Both the position numbers and the translations under genes were made by a program. DNA of 64,000 nucleotides from Bacteroidota bacterium (GTDB taxonomy: Bacteria > Bacteroidota > Bacteroidia > Bacteroidales > Tenuifilaceae): the NCBI GenBank assembly GCA_029560875.1, contig JAKQKB010000235.1, positions 24,499-88,498 of the forward strand, given 5' to 3'. Numbering within the stretch: the first letter of the stretch is position 1; each line of letters begins with the position of its first letter. The notes beneath the pieces are model-generated. The model had not been told where the DNA came from. It searched no databases and saw only the letters and a program-made list of their open reading frames with translations. This document shows, piece after piece, positions 44,071-52,339 of the stretch.

Positions 44071-44115
44071 GTATCAAAGAACACTTTTAAACGGGAATAG
44101 TATTATATTCAAATC

Positions 44116-44155
44116 AAAAAGCCACGTACTTTTTCAAAATTGTACATGGCTTTTT
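44116..44155 (+). terminator. terminator of the three-gene membrane operon
   Basis: AAAAAGCCA-C-GTAC pairs with GTAC-A-TGGCTTTTT, with one C/A mismatch, followed by more T-rich sequence. Confidence 0.8.
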
Positions 44156-44240
44156 CATTTTTTTCTCAAATTGGTGCTTATATGTGCGTTGAAATGTACC
44201 TGGAAAAACTCCCGTGCATTAATCTTCATTGTATTAAACA

Positions 44241-44274
44241 CAAAAAAGCCAACCTATTAAGATTGGCTTTTTTG
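44241..44274 (-). terminator. terminator following tRNA-Arg
   Basis: CAAAAAAGCCAA and TTGGCTTTTTTG form a perfect 12-base stem with a 10-base loop, directly downstream of the tRNA in the minus direction. It has a T-run on both strands and could stop transcription from either side. Confidence 0.85.
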
Positions 44275-44348
44275 TGACTCCGGCAGGATTCAAACCTGCA
44301 ACCTTCTGATCCGTAGTCAGATGCACTATTCAGTTATGCTACGGAGCC
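44275..44348 (-). tRNA. tRNA-Arg (anticodon ACG)
   Basis: The minus strand folds as a 74-base cloverleaf. The acceptor stem is GGCTCCG with CGGAGTC (one G-U pair). The anticodon stem is TCTGA/TCAGA with loop CTACGGA, so the anticodon is ACG, reading CGN arginine codons. The T arm is GCAGG-TTTGAAT-CCTGC. The discriminator is A, and CCA is not encoded. A promoter at 44365-44395 and a terminator at 44241-44274 make it a single-gene unit. Confidence 0.95.
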
Positions 44349-44364
44349 GTTTGAATTGCGAGTG

Positions 44365-44395
44365 CAAAGATAAAGATTAATTTTTTATCTACAAG
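44365..44395 (-). promoter_or_regulatory. promoter of tRNA-Arg
   Basis: On the minus strand CTTG (44395-44392) is followed after 19 bases by TATCTTTG (44372-44365), a close fit to the consensus. Transcription would begin about 10 bases before the mature tRNA end. Confidence 0.7.
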
Positions 44396-44403
44396 TGTTA
44401 GGT

Positions 44404-44434
44404 AAAAAAAAATCCCCATTTTTTTGGGGATTTT
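44404..44434 (-). terminator. terminator of rplS
   Basis: AAAATCCCC and GGGGATTTT form a perfect 9-base stem; in the minus direction a run of nine T follows the stem. Confidence 0.85.
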
Positions 44435-44437
44435 AGT

Positions 44438-44803
44438 TTATTCTTGGGTGTCAATTCTTCTTTTCTTTTCTTTGATACGAGCTTTTTTACCAGTTAAATC
44501 GCGTAGGTAAAAAATACGTGCTCTGCGAACTTTACCTTCCTTAACAACCTCAATCTGATCGATAAATGGTGAATGGAATGGGAAAATTCTTTCAACACCA
44601 ACACCGCTAGATATCTTTCTAACCGTGAAAGTTTCAGTAGCGCCTGTACCTTTTCTTTGGATAACTACACCACGGTAGTTCTGAATACGCTCTTTGTTCC
44701 CCTCGATAATCTTATAGTGAACAACAACAGTATCACCGCTCTTAAAGTCCGGATGCTCTTTCTTTACTGCAAACGACTCTTCAGCTACTTTAATAAGATT
44801 CAT
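44438..44803 (-). CDS. rplS: 50S ribosomal protein L19
   Basis: The 121-residue product matches L19: [20 protein letters not shown] near 21-40, [14 protein letters not shown] near 42-55, the conserved [18 protein letters not shown] near 68-85, and a basic end [12 protein letters not shown]19 sits at the 30S-50S interface. The usual neighbours trmD, rimM and rpsP are not next to it; here it stands alone between a tRNA gene and a peptidase gene, as is normal in Bacteroidota. Its promoter and an 80-base leader lie upstream. Confidence 0.97.
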   Translation of the reverse strand: MNLIKVAEESFAVKKEHPDFKSGDTVVVHYKIIEGNKERIQNYRGVVIQRKGTGATETFTVRKISSGVGVERIFPFHSPFIDQIEVVKEGKVRRARIFYLRDLTGKKARIKEKKRRIDTQE

Positions 44804-44885
44804 TTTAGTATATTTTTTTAAGTTTTATTCACAAATGCGGAATATTACTGGCTCCTAAGTCCTAGTAAGAGATTACGCACCAAAT
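44804..44885 (-). promoter_or_regulatory. 5' leader of rplS, possible autoregulatory RNA
   Basis: The leader from the predicted start near 44885 contains TTACT ... AGTAA stem halves around AGGACTTAGGAGCC. L19 leaders with feedback control are known from Flavobacteria; this one is only a candidate, judged from position and a short stem. Confidence 0.35.
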
Positions 44886-44891
44886 AGGCCG

Positions 44892-44922
44892 CAAAAATAT
44901 GAAAATTTGATAATTATACCAA
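44892..44922 (-). promoter_or_regulatory. promoter of rplS
   Basis: On the minus strand TTG (44922-44920) is followed after 20 bases by TATTTTTG (44899-44892), a full match to the -7 consensus. Confidence 0.65.
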
Positions 44923-44953
44923 CTTTTCGGAAAATATTTCTTGTAAAAAGTTA

Positions 44954-44983
44954 AAAGAAAAGGGGCTTAAGCCCCTTTTCTTT
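44954..44983 (-). terminator. terminator of the C69 dipeptidase gene
   Basis: A 30-base perfect palindrome with the core GGGGCTTAAGCCCC overlaps the stop codon of the C69 gene. Being fully symmetric, it can form a hairpin on either strand. Confidence 0.75.
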
Positions 44984-46733
44984 AATGTCCACCAGCATTT
45001 TCTGGCACTAATAATTTATTTCCTGTAGCATCAATCACATTCTTTTTCCACCAATCTGGGTATTGTGGATTTTTAACAGGAGCCGGACAAGCATTGTAGG
45101 GATTGTATTTAAATCCACCATTCTCCTCTTGCTTAACATTACCATCCATATACTTTACTAGAAGGTATTGGAAAAGTTTTTCCCAGCGATTAACCACATA
45201 GTTTCCTGTATTTACAGAGTAATCTGTAATGTATTGAATGGCAAGTCTGGGATCTTGTGCGTAAAGTTCTTTGGCACTTGCGTCAACTATAGGAGAGTTG
45301 TTGATAAAGCGGTTCTCAAGTTCGTCCTGTAATTTCTTAACATCCTGATGCATCAAATCGTAACGGAGGTAAACAAAGTTCGATACTTTATTGAATGTCC
45401 AGAAAGCACAATCGTCGCAGTAGGTAAGCATATCTCCTTTACCTTCAGCATAAGCCTCTGGTACCGAAGTTGCTCCGCAATACATTGGGAAGTAAACGGT
45501 TGAAGCAGCATCGTCAACGCTGAACCAGAAAATTCCACCAATTGGGTTTGGTAACCAGTTACGCGCTTGCGCAACGAACGAGAAGCCGGTTTGTTGGGTT
45601 GCAGTAGCACGTTCGTTAACGTATTTTTTACCTTCGTAACTCCATCCTAAAGGTCTCCAGCGGTAAGGTAATCCATGAGGCCCAGCACCGGGATCTTTGC
45701 TCATATCATACTCTGTTCCCTCTAAATGATCGCGCATGAAATTCATCATATCTTTAGCAGATAATTTGCGTTCAGGCTTAATATATAAAGGCATACGTTT
45801 AGTTAGATTGTGGCCTGTTGCGTAGTCAACATAGTCCCACATGGATTTGTTAACCTCTTTAAAGAATGACCAAACACGAATTTCGCAACCACGAGCAGAA
45901 CCAAAGTCAAGTGGAGCATAGATATCGGAGAAACTAAATTCTTCGTTCTTACCGTTGAATAGTTTTTTGCTGCGTGCAAAATCAATCACATCATGAGCAT
46001 ATACAACTTCTACCTCTGGGTTAAAAATCTTATCAAGATTTTTTGAACTTATAGATGTAGTTAAGTTCTCCATTTGAAAGGTGGTTATACGAGCATGATT
46101 AGCGTGGCCAGAAACGTATCCATCGGGAATACGTATTGCTACCCAAACGGCTCCCTTATTGGCGTTATAAGATTTTTTGGTCTTCTTGTCAACCTTCATA
46201 TCGGTTCCTTTTCCAATCATCTCAAAAATCCACACCTCGTTGGGGTCTGACACAGAGAAGGATTCTCCTGAACTATAGTATCCATAGGTATTTACTAGCT
46301 CTGCCATTACCTTAATAGCTTCGCGGGCAGTTTTTGAACGTTGAAGTGCTAGGTACATCAATGAGCCGTAGTCAATTAATCCTGTGCTATCCTGTAAGGT
46401 TTCAATTCCACCATAGGTAGTTTCTCCTATAGAAACCTGGTACTCATTCATGTTTCCAACTACAGAGTATGTATGGGCAACCTGAGGAATTTCGCCCAAA
46501 TATTTTCCAGTATCCCACTCATAAATTTTCATTAGTGTTCCAGCAGGGTAATCGGCTGCTGGTCTAAAATATAATTCACCGAAAAGATAATGTGAATCTG
46601 CTGCGTAGGTAATCATAGTTGAACCATCAACCGATGCACCTTTAGTTACAAGGAAATTGGTACATGCTGATGCTGGTTTTGCTATTAAACCTATTGCAAT
46701 AACAACAAGCATTTTTACTGTGAGTTTTCTCAT
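44982..46733 (-). CDS. C69 family dipeptidase, exported
   Basis: The 583-residue product has a signal peptide directly followed by the N-terminal nucleophile: KPASA, then C24-TNFLVTKGASVDGST. In the Ntn-hydrolase family C69 this Cys becomes the new N-terminus after cleavage. Further family marks are YQVSIGETTYGG near 100, EVWIFEMIGKG near 168, and SGHANHARITTF near 212. These enzymes split dipeptides; in Bacteroidota most are exported. The length is normal for this group. It is followed by a long palindrome that overlaps its stop codon. A -7-like TAGGTTTG (46772-46765) stands upstream. Confidence 0.93.
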   Translation of the reverse strand: MRKLTVKMLVVIAIGLIAKPASACTNFLVTKGASVDGSTMITYAADSHYLFGELYFRPAADYPAGTLMKIYEWDTGKYLGEIPQVAHTYSVVGNMNEYQVSIGETTYGGIETLQDSTGLIDYGSLMYLALQRSKTAREAIKVMAELVNTYGYYSSGESFSVSDPNEVWIFEMIGKGTDMKVDKKTKKSYNANKGAVWVAIRIPDGYVSGHANHARITTFQMENLTTSISSKNLDKIFNPEVEVVYAHDVIDFARSKKLFNGKNEEFSFSDIYAPLDFGSARGCEIRVWSFFKEVNKSMWDYVDYATGHNLTKRMPLYIKPERKLSAKDMMNFMRDHLEGTEYDMSKDPGAGPHGLPYRWRPLGWSYEGKKYVNERATATQQTGFSFVAQARNWLPNPIGGIFWFSVDDAASTVYFPMYCGATSVPEAYAEGKGDMLTYCDDCAFWTFNKVSNFVYLRYDLMHQDVKKLQDELENRFINNSPIVDASAKELYAQDPRLAIQYITDYSVNTGNYVVNRWEKLFQYLLVKYMDGNVKQEENGGFKYNPYNACPAPVKNPQYPDWWKKNVIDATGNKLLVPENAGGH

Positions 46734-46832
46734 AGTTTTGAAGTTTTTAAAATTATCGGAATGACAAACCTAATATTTTTTTGATAAATTTTTGAACCAA
46801 GAGTTTAATTTGACCAATTTAATTTGAATGAA

Positions 46833-47915
46833 TTAGTAGTAAAAACAACCGCTAATGGAATTGGTCTTAGCGCCTGTTACAGTGGCGAGAGCGCTATGCT
46901 GTTGTTCCATAAAGAGAACTCCTAAAAAGGCAAATATTAACGCCTCTTTAAAGTCGATTGTTTGTGAATCGGGAATTATAACTTCTTTGTTCGATTTTTG
47001 CTTAATTAGGCCGATTAGAAAAATATTTTTTGCACCACCCCCTGTAATCAATAAATTATTTCCTTTAATTTTATTGGTAGTGCTTGTTATTTGGTGTGCA
47101 ATATGCTCATATGATGTTCGCAGCTTATCCTCTAACTTAATATCGGGAGTGCTTATTAGTGGCACTACATTTAACTCGAACCACTCTCGTCCAAGGGATT
47201 TTGGAAAATCAGCTTTGTAGTATTCTAAATCGTTTAGTTTTCCCAGAAGTTCATTGCAAACACTGCCTTGCTTGCCAAGTTCTCCATTAAAATCGTATTC
47301 CTTGCCCGCTTGGTTCGACAAGTAGTTCAGCAGCATATTGCAAGGCGATACATCGTAGGCAATTCTTTCTAAATTATTGTTGTCGAAACTTAAATTGGCT
47401 ATTCCTCCTAGGTTAAGGCAAATATCGTATTCTGAGAATAGCAACTTATCTCCAATGGGTACAAGTGGAGCACCTTGTCCACCTCTGCAAACGTCTGATG
47501 AACGAAAATCAGAAATGCATGGTATCCCTGTTTCTGTTGAAATGGCGGAACCTTTGCCAATTTGGAGCGTGTATCCATTTTTCGGATTATGGAAAATGGT
47601 ATGCCCATGCGATGCAATAAATGCAGGCATTCCTTTTGTTTCTTGTATAAATTCTTTTGTGGTTTTTCCTAACCAATGCCCATATTTATAGTCGAGTTCC
47701 GTGAGTTGTTCCCCATTTAAGTGAGGCGCACTTTCAAGCAACTCTCTAATAACCTTAGGGTAGGGAAGAGTAACTGCTTTAATTATGGAATATCTCCAAG
47801 TTCCATTTTCCTTTTTGTCGAAGGTGCATAAACAAATATCAAGCCCATCCAGCGAAGTGCCAGACATTAATCCGATGCAGGAGTATTGCTTATCCTTGCT
47901 GATTTGTAAAACCAT
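46833..47915 (-). CDS. anmK: anhydro-N-acetylmuramic acid kinase
   Basis: The 360-residue product recycles cell wall: it phosphorylates and opens 1,6-anhydro-MurNAc to MurNAc-6-P. The ATP-binding opening GLMSGTSLDGLDICLC at 15-30, FIASHGHTIFHNP near 110, DFRSSDVCRGGQGAPLVPIGD near 137-157, LNLGGIANLSF near 168 and LLITGGGAKN near 290 all match AnmK. Its start codon overlaps the stop of the upstream hypothetical gene by one base (TAATG form), so the two are translated together. The partner etherase (murQ) is not in the window. Confidence 0.95.
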   Translation of the reverse strand: MVLQISKDKQYSCIGLMSGTSLDGLDICLCTFDKKENGTWRYSIIKAVTLPYPKVIRELLESAPHLNGEQLTELDYKYGHWLGKTTKEFIQETKGMPAFIASHGHTIFHNPKNGYTLQIGKGSAISTETGIPCISDFRSSDVCRGGQGAPLVPIGDKLLFSEYDICLNLGGIANLSFDNNNLERIAYDVSPCNMLLNYLSNQAGKEYDFNGELGKQGSVCNELLGKLNDLEYYKADFPKSLGREWFELNVVPLISTPDIKLEDKLRTSYEHIAHQITSTTNKIKGNNLLITGGGAKNIFLIGLIKQKSNKEVIIPDSQTIDFKEALIFAFLGVLFMEQQHSALATVTGAKTNSISGCFYY

Positions 47916-48610
47916 TACTTGTTGGAGTAAACGCTGATAATAAGTTTTTTTGATGCTTTCTCAATAAGATTATACAAGGTATTTTTACTGGGGTCGATGT
48001 CGTTGTTGATTATTCCATCGAAGAATGATTGATCTAGGGTAATAATTTCTTCAGTGGTTGCATCACCTGTGCAGTTAGCCACCGGAATAATCCCCTTATC
48101 GGAGTATATTGTTAAGTTGATAGTAAGTATTGGTTTAATTTCATCACTTTTAAGATGAATAATTTGATTGGCGGAGTCGGGTTGTGATTTGGTAATGTAT
48201 TTTGCTGAGAACTCAGGACTAAGGTCAATGTCAATTTTAATGTAGTATTTTGATTGCCCTTTGTTGAGGGCTTTATTTATGCCAATATCTGGAAATCCAT
48301 AGTCGTCGTACGAGAATTTTTTCCCATAAGCATCAAGTGGTAGAAGTATCATTCCCACTTCGTTTTTAAGTTTTTCGCTTATTAAATCCCAAGCAGTGTA
48401 AATTATCTGATTGTCAACCCTATTAGCATTCTTATTTTTAGGTTCGTTGAAGTAACCGCTATAAGCATCAACTTTACTCCTATAGTCTGAGTTGATGTTT
48501 AACTTCAACGAGATGAGAGAAACCTCCTTTTTTCGATATTTTTGGGCAAATGTACTTTCGGAAATTACTATGCTTACTAGTATTATTGAGAAAATTATTA
48601 ACTTTTTCAT
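47915..48610 (-). CDS. exported protein of unknown function, coupled to anmK
   Basis: I do not recognise a family. From the ATG at 48610 the product has 231 residues and a signal peptide (KKLIIFSIILVSIVI ... ESTFAQ). The mature protein is mixed alpha/beta, with LKNEVGMILLPLDAYGKKFS near 85 and a strand-rich ILTINLTIYSDKG segment near 160-180. The tail has a helix, NLIEKASKKLIISVY. It could be related to small lipoprotein-like secreted proteins typical of Bacteroidota. The stop overlaps the anmK start by one base. A longer start at 48673 would add 21 residues in front of the signal and is unlikely. Confidence 0.6.
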   Translation of the reverse strand: MKKLIIFSIILVSIVISESTFAQKYRKKEVSLISLKLNINSDYRSKVDAYSGYFNEPKNKNANRVDNQIIYTAWDLISEKLKNEVGMILLPLDAYGKKFSYDDYGFPDIGINKALNKGQSKYYIKIDIDLSPEFSAKYITKSQPDSANQIIHLKSDEIKPILTINLTIYSDKGIIPVANCTGDATTEEIITLDQSFFDGIINNDIDPSKNTLYNLIEKASKKLIISVYSNK

Positions 48611-48681
48611 TGGATTTTGTTTTAAATAGTATTGTCTCTCCAAATATAGAACCATTTTCTTTAATAATGGCAATTAAAATG

Positions 48682-49569
48682 TTAATTAACTGTATTTGTT
48701 GTTCTTAGGTGTTTCCAACGGCGATGCGACCAAAGCCAATTTTCTGGATTTTTTCTAATTACCTCTTCTAACTTGTTCATGTATAGCTTGGTTAGTTCTC
48801 CATCGGCCATTTTTCTGGGATTTTCGACCAGCGTAGTGAGTTCAATTTCGTAGAAACCTCTTTTAACCCTTTGTATGTCAATAAATATTACAGGATAGTT
48901 ATGGATTTTTGCATACTTTTCAGGCCCATGAATGCATGCTGTTTCCATATTGAAGAAATTAATCCAGTAGGATAATGAGGTATTGGATGGACTTTGGTCA
49001 GCAACCAGCAAGTATATACATTTCTGATTTTGATATTTTTTAAACGTGTCAAATGTACTTGAAGTTGGAGCCATAAGTGTTCCTCGTACGGAACGATTCC
49101 ACTTCATAAACCAATCGATTAGTTTATTGCTCAATGCTTTGTAAATTGCTATTGGGTAGTGTTTTAACTGGATTCCTGCGGAAATGGCGCCCCATTCCCA
49201 ATTCCCTGTATGCCCAGCAACACCAATAACGCTTTGTCCATTATTGTAATAATAATCAAGTAATTCCGGATTTAGAATTTTATGTCTTTTAATTATTTTA
49301 CTATTTCGCATAGTAAAGCCCTTTAGGGCTTCTACGGATATATCTGCTAAGTTTTGGTAGATCCCTTTCTCTAGATTCACAAGTTCTTCTTCACTTTTTT
49401 CTGGGAAGGCGAGCCTAAGATTGCTGCGGGTCACTTTTACTCTATACTTAATTACTTTGTGCAGTATAAACGCCATTGCGTTGCTATACTTGTACATTAT
49501 CCACCAAGGTTGAATGGCAACCAGTAAAATTGATGCGAGAAATAGTATGAAGTAGAATAGAGTTAACAA
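48682..49569 (-). CDS. LpxL/HtrB-like lipid A acyltransferase
   Basis: The 295-residue product has an N-terminal membrane segment (LFYFILFLASILLVAIQPWW) and the acyltransferase motif HX4E: H120 in AGHTGNWEWG, with E125. YLLVADQSPSN near 181 and RVKRGFYEIEL near 238 follow the LpxL plan, and a basic NPENWLWSHRRWKH near 275 closes it as usual. Such enzymes add secondary acyl chains to lipid A at the inner membrane. It is the third gene of a run (M23 peptidase, acyltransferase, exported protein, anmK) tied by short gaps, all linked to the envelope. Confidence 0.92.
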   Translation of the reverse strand: MLTLFYFILFLASILLVAIQPWWIMYKYSNAMAFILHKVIKYRVKVTRSNLRLAFPEKSEEELVNLEKGIYQNLADISVEALKGFTMRNSKIIKRHKILNPELLDYYYNNGQSVIGVAGHTGNWEWGAISAGIQLKHYPIAIYKALSNKLIDWFMKWNRSVRGTLMAPTSSTFDTFKKYQNQKCIYLLVADQSPSNTSLSYWINFFNMETACIHGPEKYAKIHNYPVIFIDIQRVKRGFYEIELTTLVENPRKMADGELTKLYMNKLEEVIRKNPENWLWSHRRWKHLRTTNTVN

Positions 49570-49594
49570 ACTATGTTTTTTGCAAAGTTATTAA

Positions 49595-51316
49595 TTACCA
49601 GAAAAACTCACACTTGAATTCTGATTTATTGTTTAGTTTATCAATAACCTCAAGTTTTAACGAATGCCATTTTTGCTTTGCAGTTTTATTACCATTGAGG
49701 TTATGGAGTAGTGTGTTTGTTTTTGGATCCCACTCAAAAAGAGCCCAGTTGTTATCGATATAGCCTATATATCCTGAAATGCCCGTACTGTCTTCTACGT
49801 GAAATCTGATTTGACTCTCATTCTCAATTCTGATTTTATCGGCAATATTCAAAGGTTTTATTTTTGGTGGAGTCGTGTCCATTGCAACAACATAGTTTCC
49901 AAATTTTGAGCACGATGTTTCGAGCGTACCGTCTATAAGTTTAGTGTCGCAGAACTCTGGACCTTTACCATTTAGGTAGGCAATAAAATATTTATCCAGA
50001 AGTTTAGAATTTAATGTCGGTTGTTTAATTCGTAATGTGAAACGTTTATGGATTGGAACTTTTGAACTGTTTATCTGATAGATATTTTGATATTTTTCGT
50101 TCGAACTTATGGAATGATTGAAGATAATGTTGTGGTATAGCGCATCTTTAGGAATTATTATATCGTAATTATCAGTGTTTATGATATGCTCTTTCTTGTA
50201 GTCTAGTAGTATTCCTTTGCCGTTTATGGTAGTTAATTTATTGTTGTTAGGCAAAGGTTCTCCTTTGATAATCAATTCAATGGTAGATGTGTTTTTGTAA
50301 TGATCATCCAATTTAATGCTTATTCTGTAGGTTTTATTGGCTTCAATATCAATAAATCCCTTGGAATTTTCGGTTTTTAATCCGCTGAACTTATTGTTGT
50401 TATCACTCCATAGTTTAACAACTTCATCGTTAGCCAGTATTTTTGTTCTGTAATCAATAACGCTATTCACATACTTGGTTTCGGCAAACGAAAACGAATC
50501 CAAATTTAGAGTATAGCTCAAATGGTTGTTAACGGTTTGTGTTATTTGATGGAAGCCACAACGGTTGCTATTCTCATTAATGAAGTCAAATGCCTCAACG
50601 CCTATGCCTATTCTGCCTTGAGTTAAAATTGTATCGGAAACCTTGTAGTTATTCTTATTGCGAATAAATTTTAAGTTAGTGCGATTGAGGCTATCCATTA
50701 AGTAGCCAACACTATCGATTTGATATAGATAAACAGCTTTAATTGTTGGGGCTGAAGTGTCGGCACTTTTCCAACTAGGGAAAAATTTTAAAGGAGCAAT
50801 TGGTGCTTGCGATGCGGTATGCCTAACCTCGTAATGGAGATGTGGTCCTCCCGACGATCCTGAGTTGCCTGATAACGCAATTACTTCGCCTTTTTCAACG
50901 GTTATCTCATCTCTCTTAGGGAAGAATTCAACCTCAAACGACTTCAGTGCATACTGCTCCCTCTCCACATACTTTGCAATTTTATCACTAAACCCATTAA
51001 GGTGAGCGTAAACAGTGGTAAGTCCATTGGGGTGTTCAATGTAGATAGTTTTTCCAAAACCTACAGGGCTAACCTTAATTCTTGACACAAAGCCTTTTTC
51101 GGAAGCGTAAATCCTATAACCCGTTTTACCGGCAGTTCTAAAATCGACTCCAGAGTGAAAGTGGTCAGTCCGAATTTCGCCAAATGACCCCGATATTGCA
51201 AGTGGTATAGCAAGCGGGTTGAATAGTTCAACGTTTTGACCAAGTAATGAATTGTAAAACAGAACTATACTTAATGATAATGTTAAAAATTTTGAGCGGA
51301 GAAACCTTTGCATCAT
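49595..51316 (-). CDS. M23 family metallopeptidase, exported
   Basis: From the ATG at 51316 the product has 573 residues and a signal peptide (FLTLSLSIVLFYNSLLGQ). The peptidase domain comes first: HFHSGVDFR (about residues 52-60), AHLNGFSDKI, then GPHLHYEVR near 157-165, giving the LytM zinc ligands HxxxD and HxH. The long C-terminal part is beta-rich and unlike other lytic enzymes; it may bind to the wall. M23 enzymes cut peptidoglycan crosslinks or activate other hydrolases. A TTG start seven codons upstream is possible but lacks support. Confidence 0.9.
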   Translation of the reverse strand: MMQRFLRSKFLTLSLSIVLFYNSLLGQNVELFNPLAIPLAISGSFGEIRTDHFHSGVDFRTAGKTGYRIYASEKGFVSRIKVSPVGFGKTIYIEHPNGLTTVYAHLNGFSDKIAKYVEREQYALKSFEVEFFPKRDEITVEKGEVIALSGNSGSSGGPHLHYEVRHTASQAPIAPLKFFPSWKSADTSAPTIKAVYLYQIDSVGYLMDSLNRTNLKFIRNKNNYKVSDTILTQGRIGIGVEAFDFINENSNRCGFHQITQTVNNHLSYTLNLDSFSFAETKYVNSVIDYRTKILANDEVVKLWSDNNNKFSGLKTENSKGFIDIEANKTYRISIKLDDHYKNTSTIELIIKGEPLPNNNKLTTINGKGILLDYKKEHIINTDNYDIIIPKDALYHNIIFNHSISSNEKYQNIYQINSSKVPIHKRFTLRIKQPTLNSKLLDKYFIAYLNGKGPEFCDTKLIDGTLETSCSKFGNYVVAMDTTPPKIKPLNIADKIRIENESQIRFHVEDSTGISGYIGYIDNNWALFEWDPKTNTLLHNLNGNKTAKQKWHSLKLEVIDKLNNKSEFKCEFFW

Positions 51317-51443
51317 AAACCGTTTTAAAGCCCTCAAATATATAAATCTTAAAGGACTTATGAATAGTTTACGGCTTTTTAAAAGCCTAAAAGTCTAATT
51401 CTTTTACTTTTAGCAATTAACGTTACACTTAGTGTCATAAAAT

Positions 51444-51474
51444 TTTGTTTTTGATTTACCAATGATTAATTTTG
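51444..51474 (+). promoter_or_regulatory. promoter of the coiled-coil/zapA/6S/rny unit
   Basis: TTTG (51444-51447), a 19-base spacer, and TAATTTTG (51467-51474) match the consensus fully. Transcription would start about 15 bases before the ATG at 51493. Confidence 0.8.
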
Positions 51475-51492
51475 TAGAACTTTATATGAGAT

Positions 51493-51786
51493 ATGAACGT
51501 TGACACAAGCGAAATAAGTAGCAAAATTAAACAAAAGATTCAGATACTTGTTTTTACCTATGAGAGGATAAAGCAGGATTATGAATTGCTTAAAGCTCAA
51601 AAGGCTGAGTTAGAGAATAAACTTAAAGCCAAAGAGCAAGCTTTTCAAGAGCTTGAGGAACGTTATTCTCGCTTAAAGTTGGCTAAGGCAGTTGAGGCAT
51701 CCGATGCTGAAGTGCACGAGGCCAAAATTAAGGTTAACCGTATGGTGCGGGAAATTGACAAATGTATTGCTTTACTAAACAGATAG
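51493..51786 (+). CDS. coiled-coil protein upstream of zapA (ZapB-like)
   Basis: The 97-residue product is nearly all heptad-like coiled coil (YELLKAQKAELENKLKAKEQ and similar) with no signal or membrane segment. Such a gene is repeatedly found just before zapA in Bacteroidota, and a role as a division-ring partner in the manner of ZapB is a fair guess, but sequence alone cannot show homology in coiled coils. It ends 16 bases before zapA, behind a strong consensus promoter. Confidence 0.72.
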   Translation: MNVDTSEISSKIKQKIQILVFTYERIKQDYELLKAQKAELENKLKAKEQAFQELEERYSRLKLAKAVEASDAEVHEAKIKVNRMVREIDKCIALLNR

Positions 51787-51802
51787 GCCAAGTATTGCTA
51801 TA

Positions 51803-52111
51803 ATGGAGGATAAATTTTCAATAAAAGTAAATGTTGCCGATAGGTATTATCCACTAAAGATTGAAAGATCTGATGAGGAGAAAATACGCAAGGCAGCAAA
51901 AATGATTAACGATAAAGTTCTCCAGTATAAGCAACGCTACACCGATAAGGATGTTCAGGATTTTTTGGCTATGGCAGCCTTGCAGTTTGTGATTAAACTT
52001 ATTGAGTGTGAGGGAAAATTCGATAGTACAACTGTAACAGAGGAATTATCGGAGTTGGACGAATGGCTAGGTTCCTATATTGAAAAGCAAAACTTAAGTT
52101 CTTTCAAATAG
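51803..52111 (+). CDS. zapA: cell division protein ZapA
   Basis: The 102-residue product has the ZapA layout: an N-terminal strand pair (FSIKVNVADRYYPLKIERSD), a helix (EEKIRKAAKMINDKVLQYKQRY), and a second helix (VQDFLAMAALQFVIKLIE). ZapA bundles FtsZ filaments at midcell. Position between the coiled-coil gene and a candidate 6S RNA matches the usual order in this phylum. Confidence 0.9.
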   Translation: MEDKFSIKVNVADRYYPLKIERSDEEKIRKAAKMINDKVLQYKQRYTDKDVQDFLAMAALQFVIKLIECEGKFDSTTVTEELSELDEWLGSYIEKQNLSSFK

Positions 52112-52115
52112 CATT

Positions 52116-52313
52116 GCCCGCATTATTGCCTTAATATTTTTGCGAAACTCAACACTACAAAACTTGGAGTAGGACTCGTTCTGTCAAAGACAGGCCTTTT
52201 CACCGCTAGTTCGGGATTCCTGTTTGGGACGTTGGAAGTCTGACACAGATGGCCGCTCCACCCATGTTGAATTGGGGTTTCTACATAAAATTAGGGCGTA
52301 ATGCGGGTTTTTT
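52116..52313 (+). ncRNA. ssrS: candidate 6S RNA
   Basis: The gap after zapA is too structured for a plain spacer. Its ends pair: CCCGCATTAT (52117-52126) with GTAATGCGGG (52298-52307), a 10-base closing stem ending in a T6 run, so the same stem acts as a terminator. The ~190-base length, the long rod-like pairing of the two arms and the place directly after zapA are those of 6S RNA, which binds the RNA polymerase holoenzyme. The identity is inferred, as no covariance search was possible. The first ATG of the rny frame (52301) lies inside its 3' stem and cannot be the true start. Confidence 0.68.
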
Positions 52314-52339
52314 ATATATTAACATTAAATAAATTTATT

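Noticed and set aside
43698..44084. 128-residue minus-strand frame
   Set aside because: It is antisense to the C-terminal, OmpA-like part of the DUF748 gene.
46855..47220. 121-residue plus-strand frame
   Set aside because: It is antisense to anmK.
52301..52339. N-terminal extension of rny
   Set aside because: The 13 extra codons are the 3' stem and T-run of the candidate 6S RNA; the membrane helix begins at the ATG at 52340.
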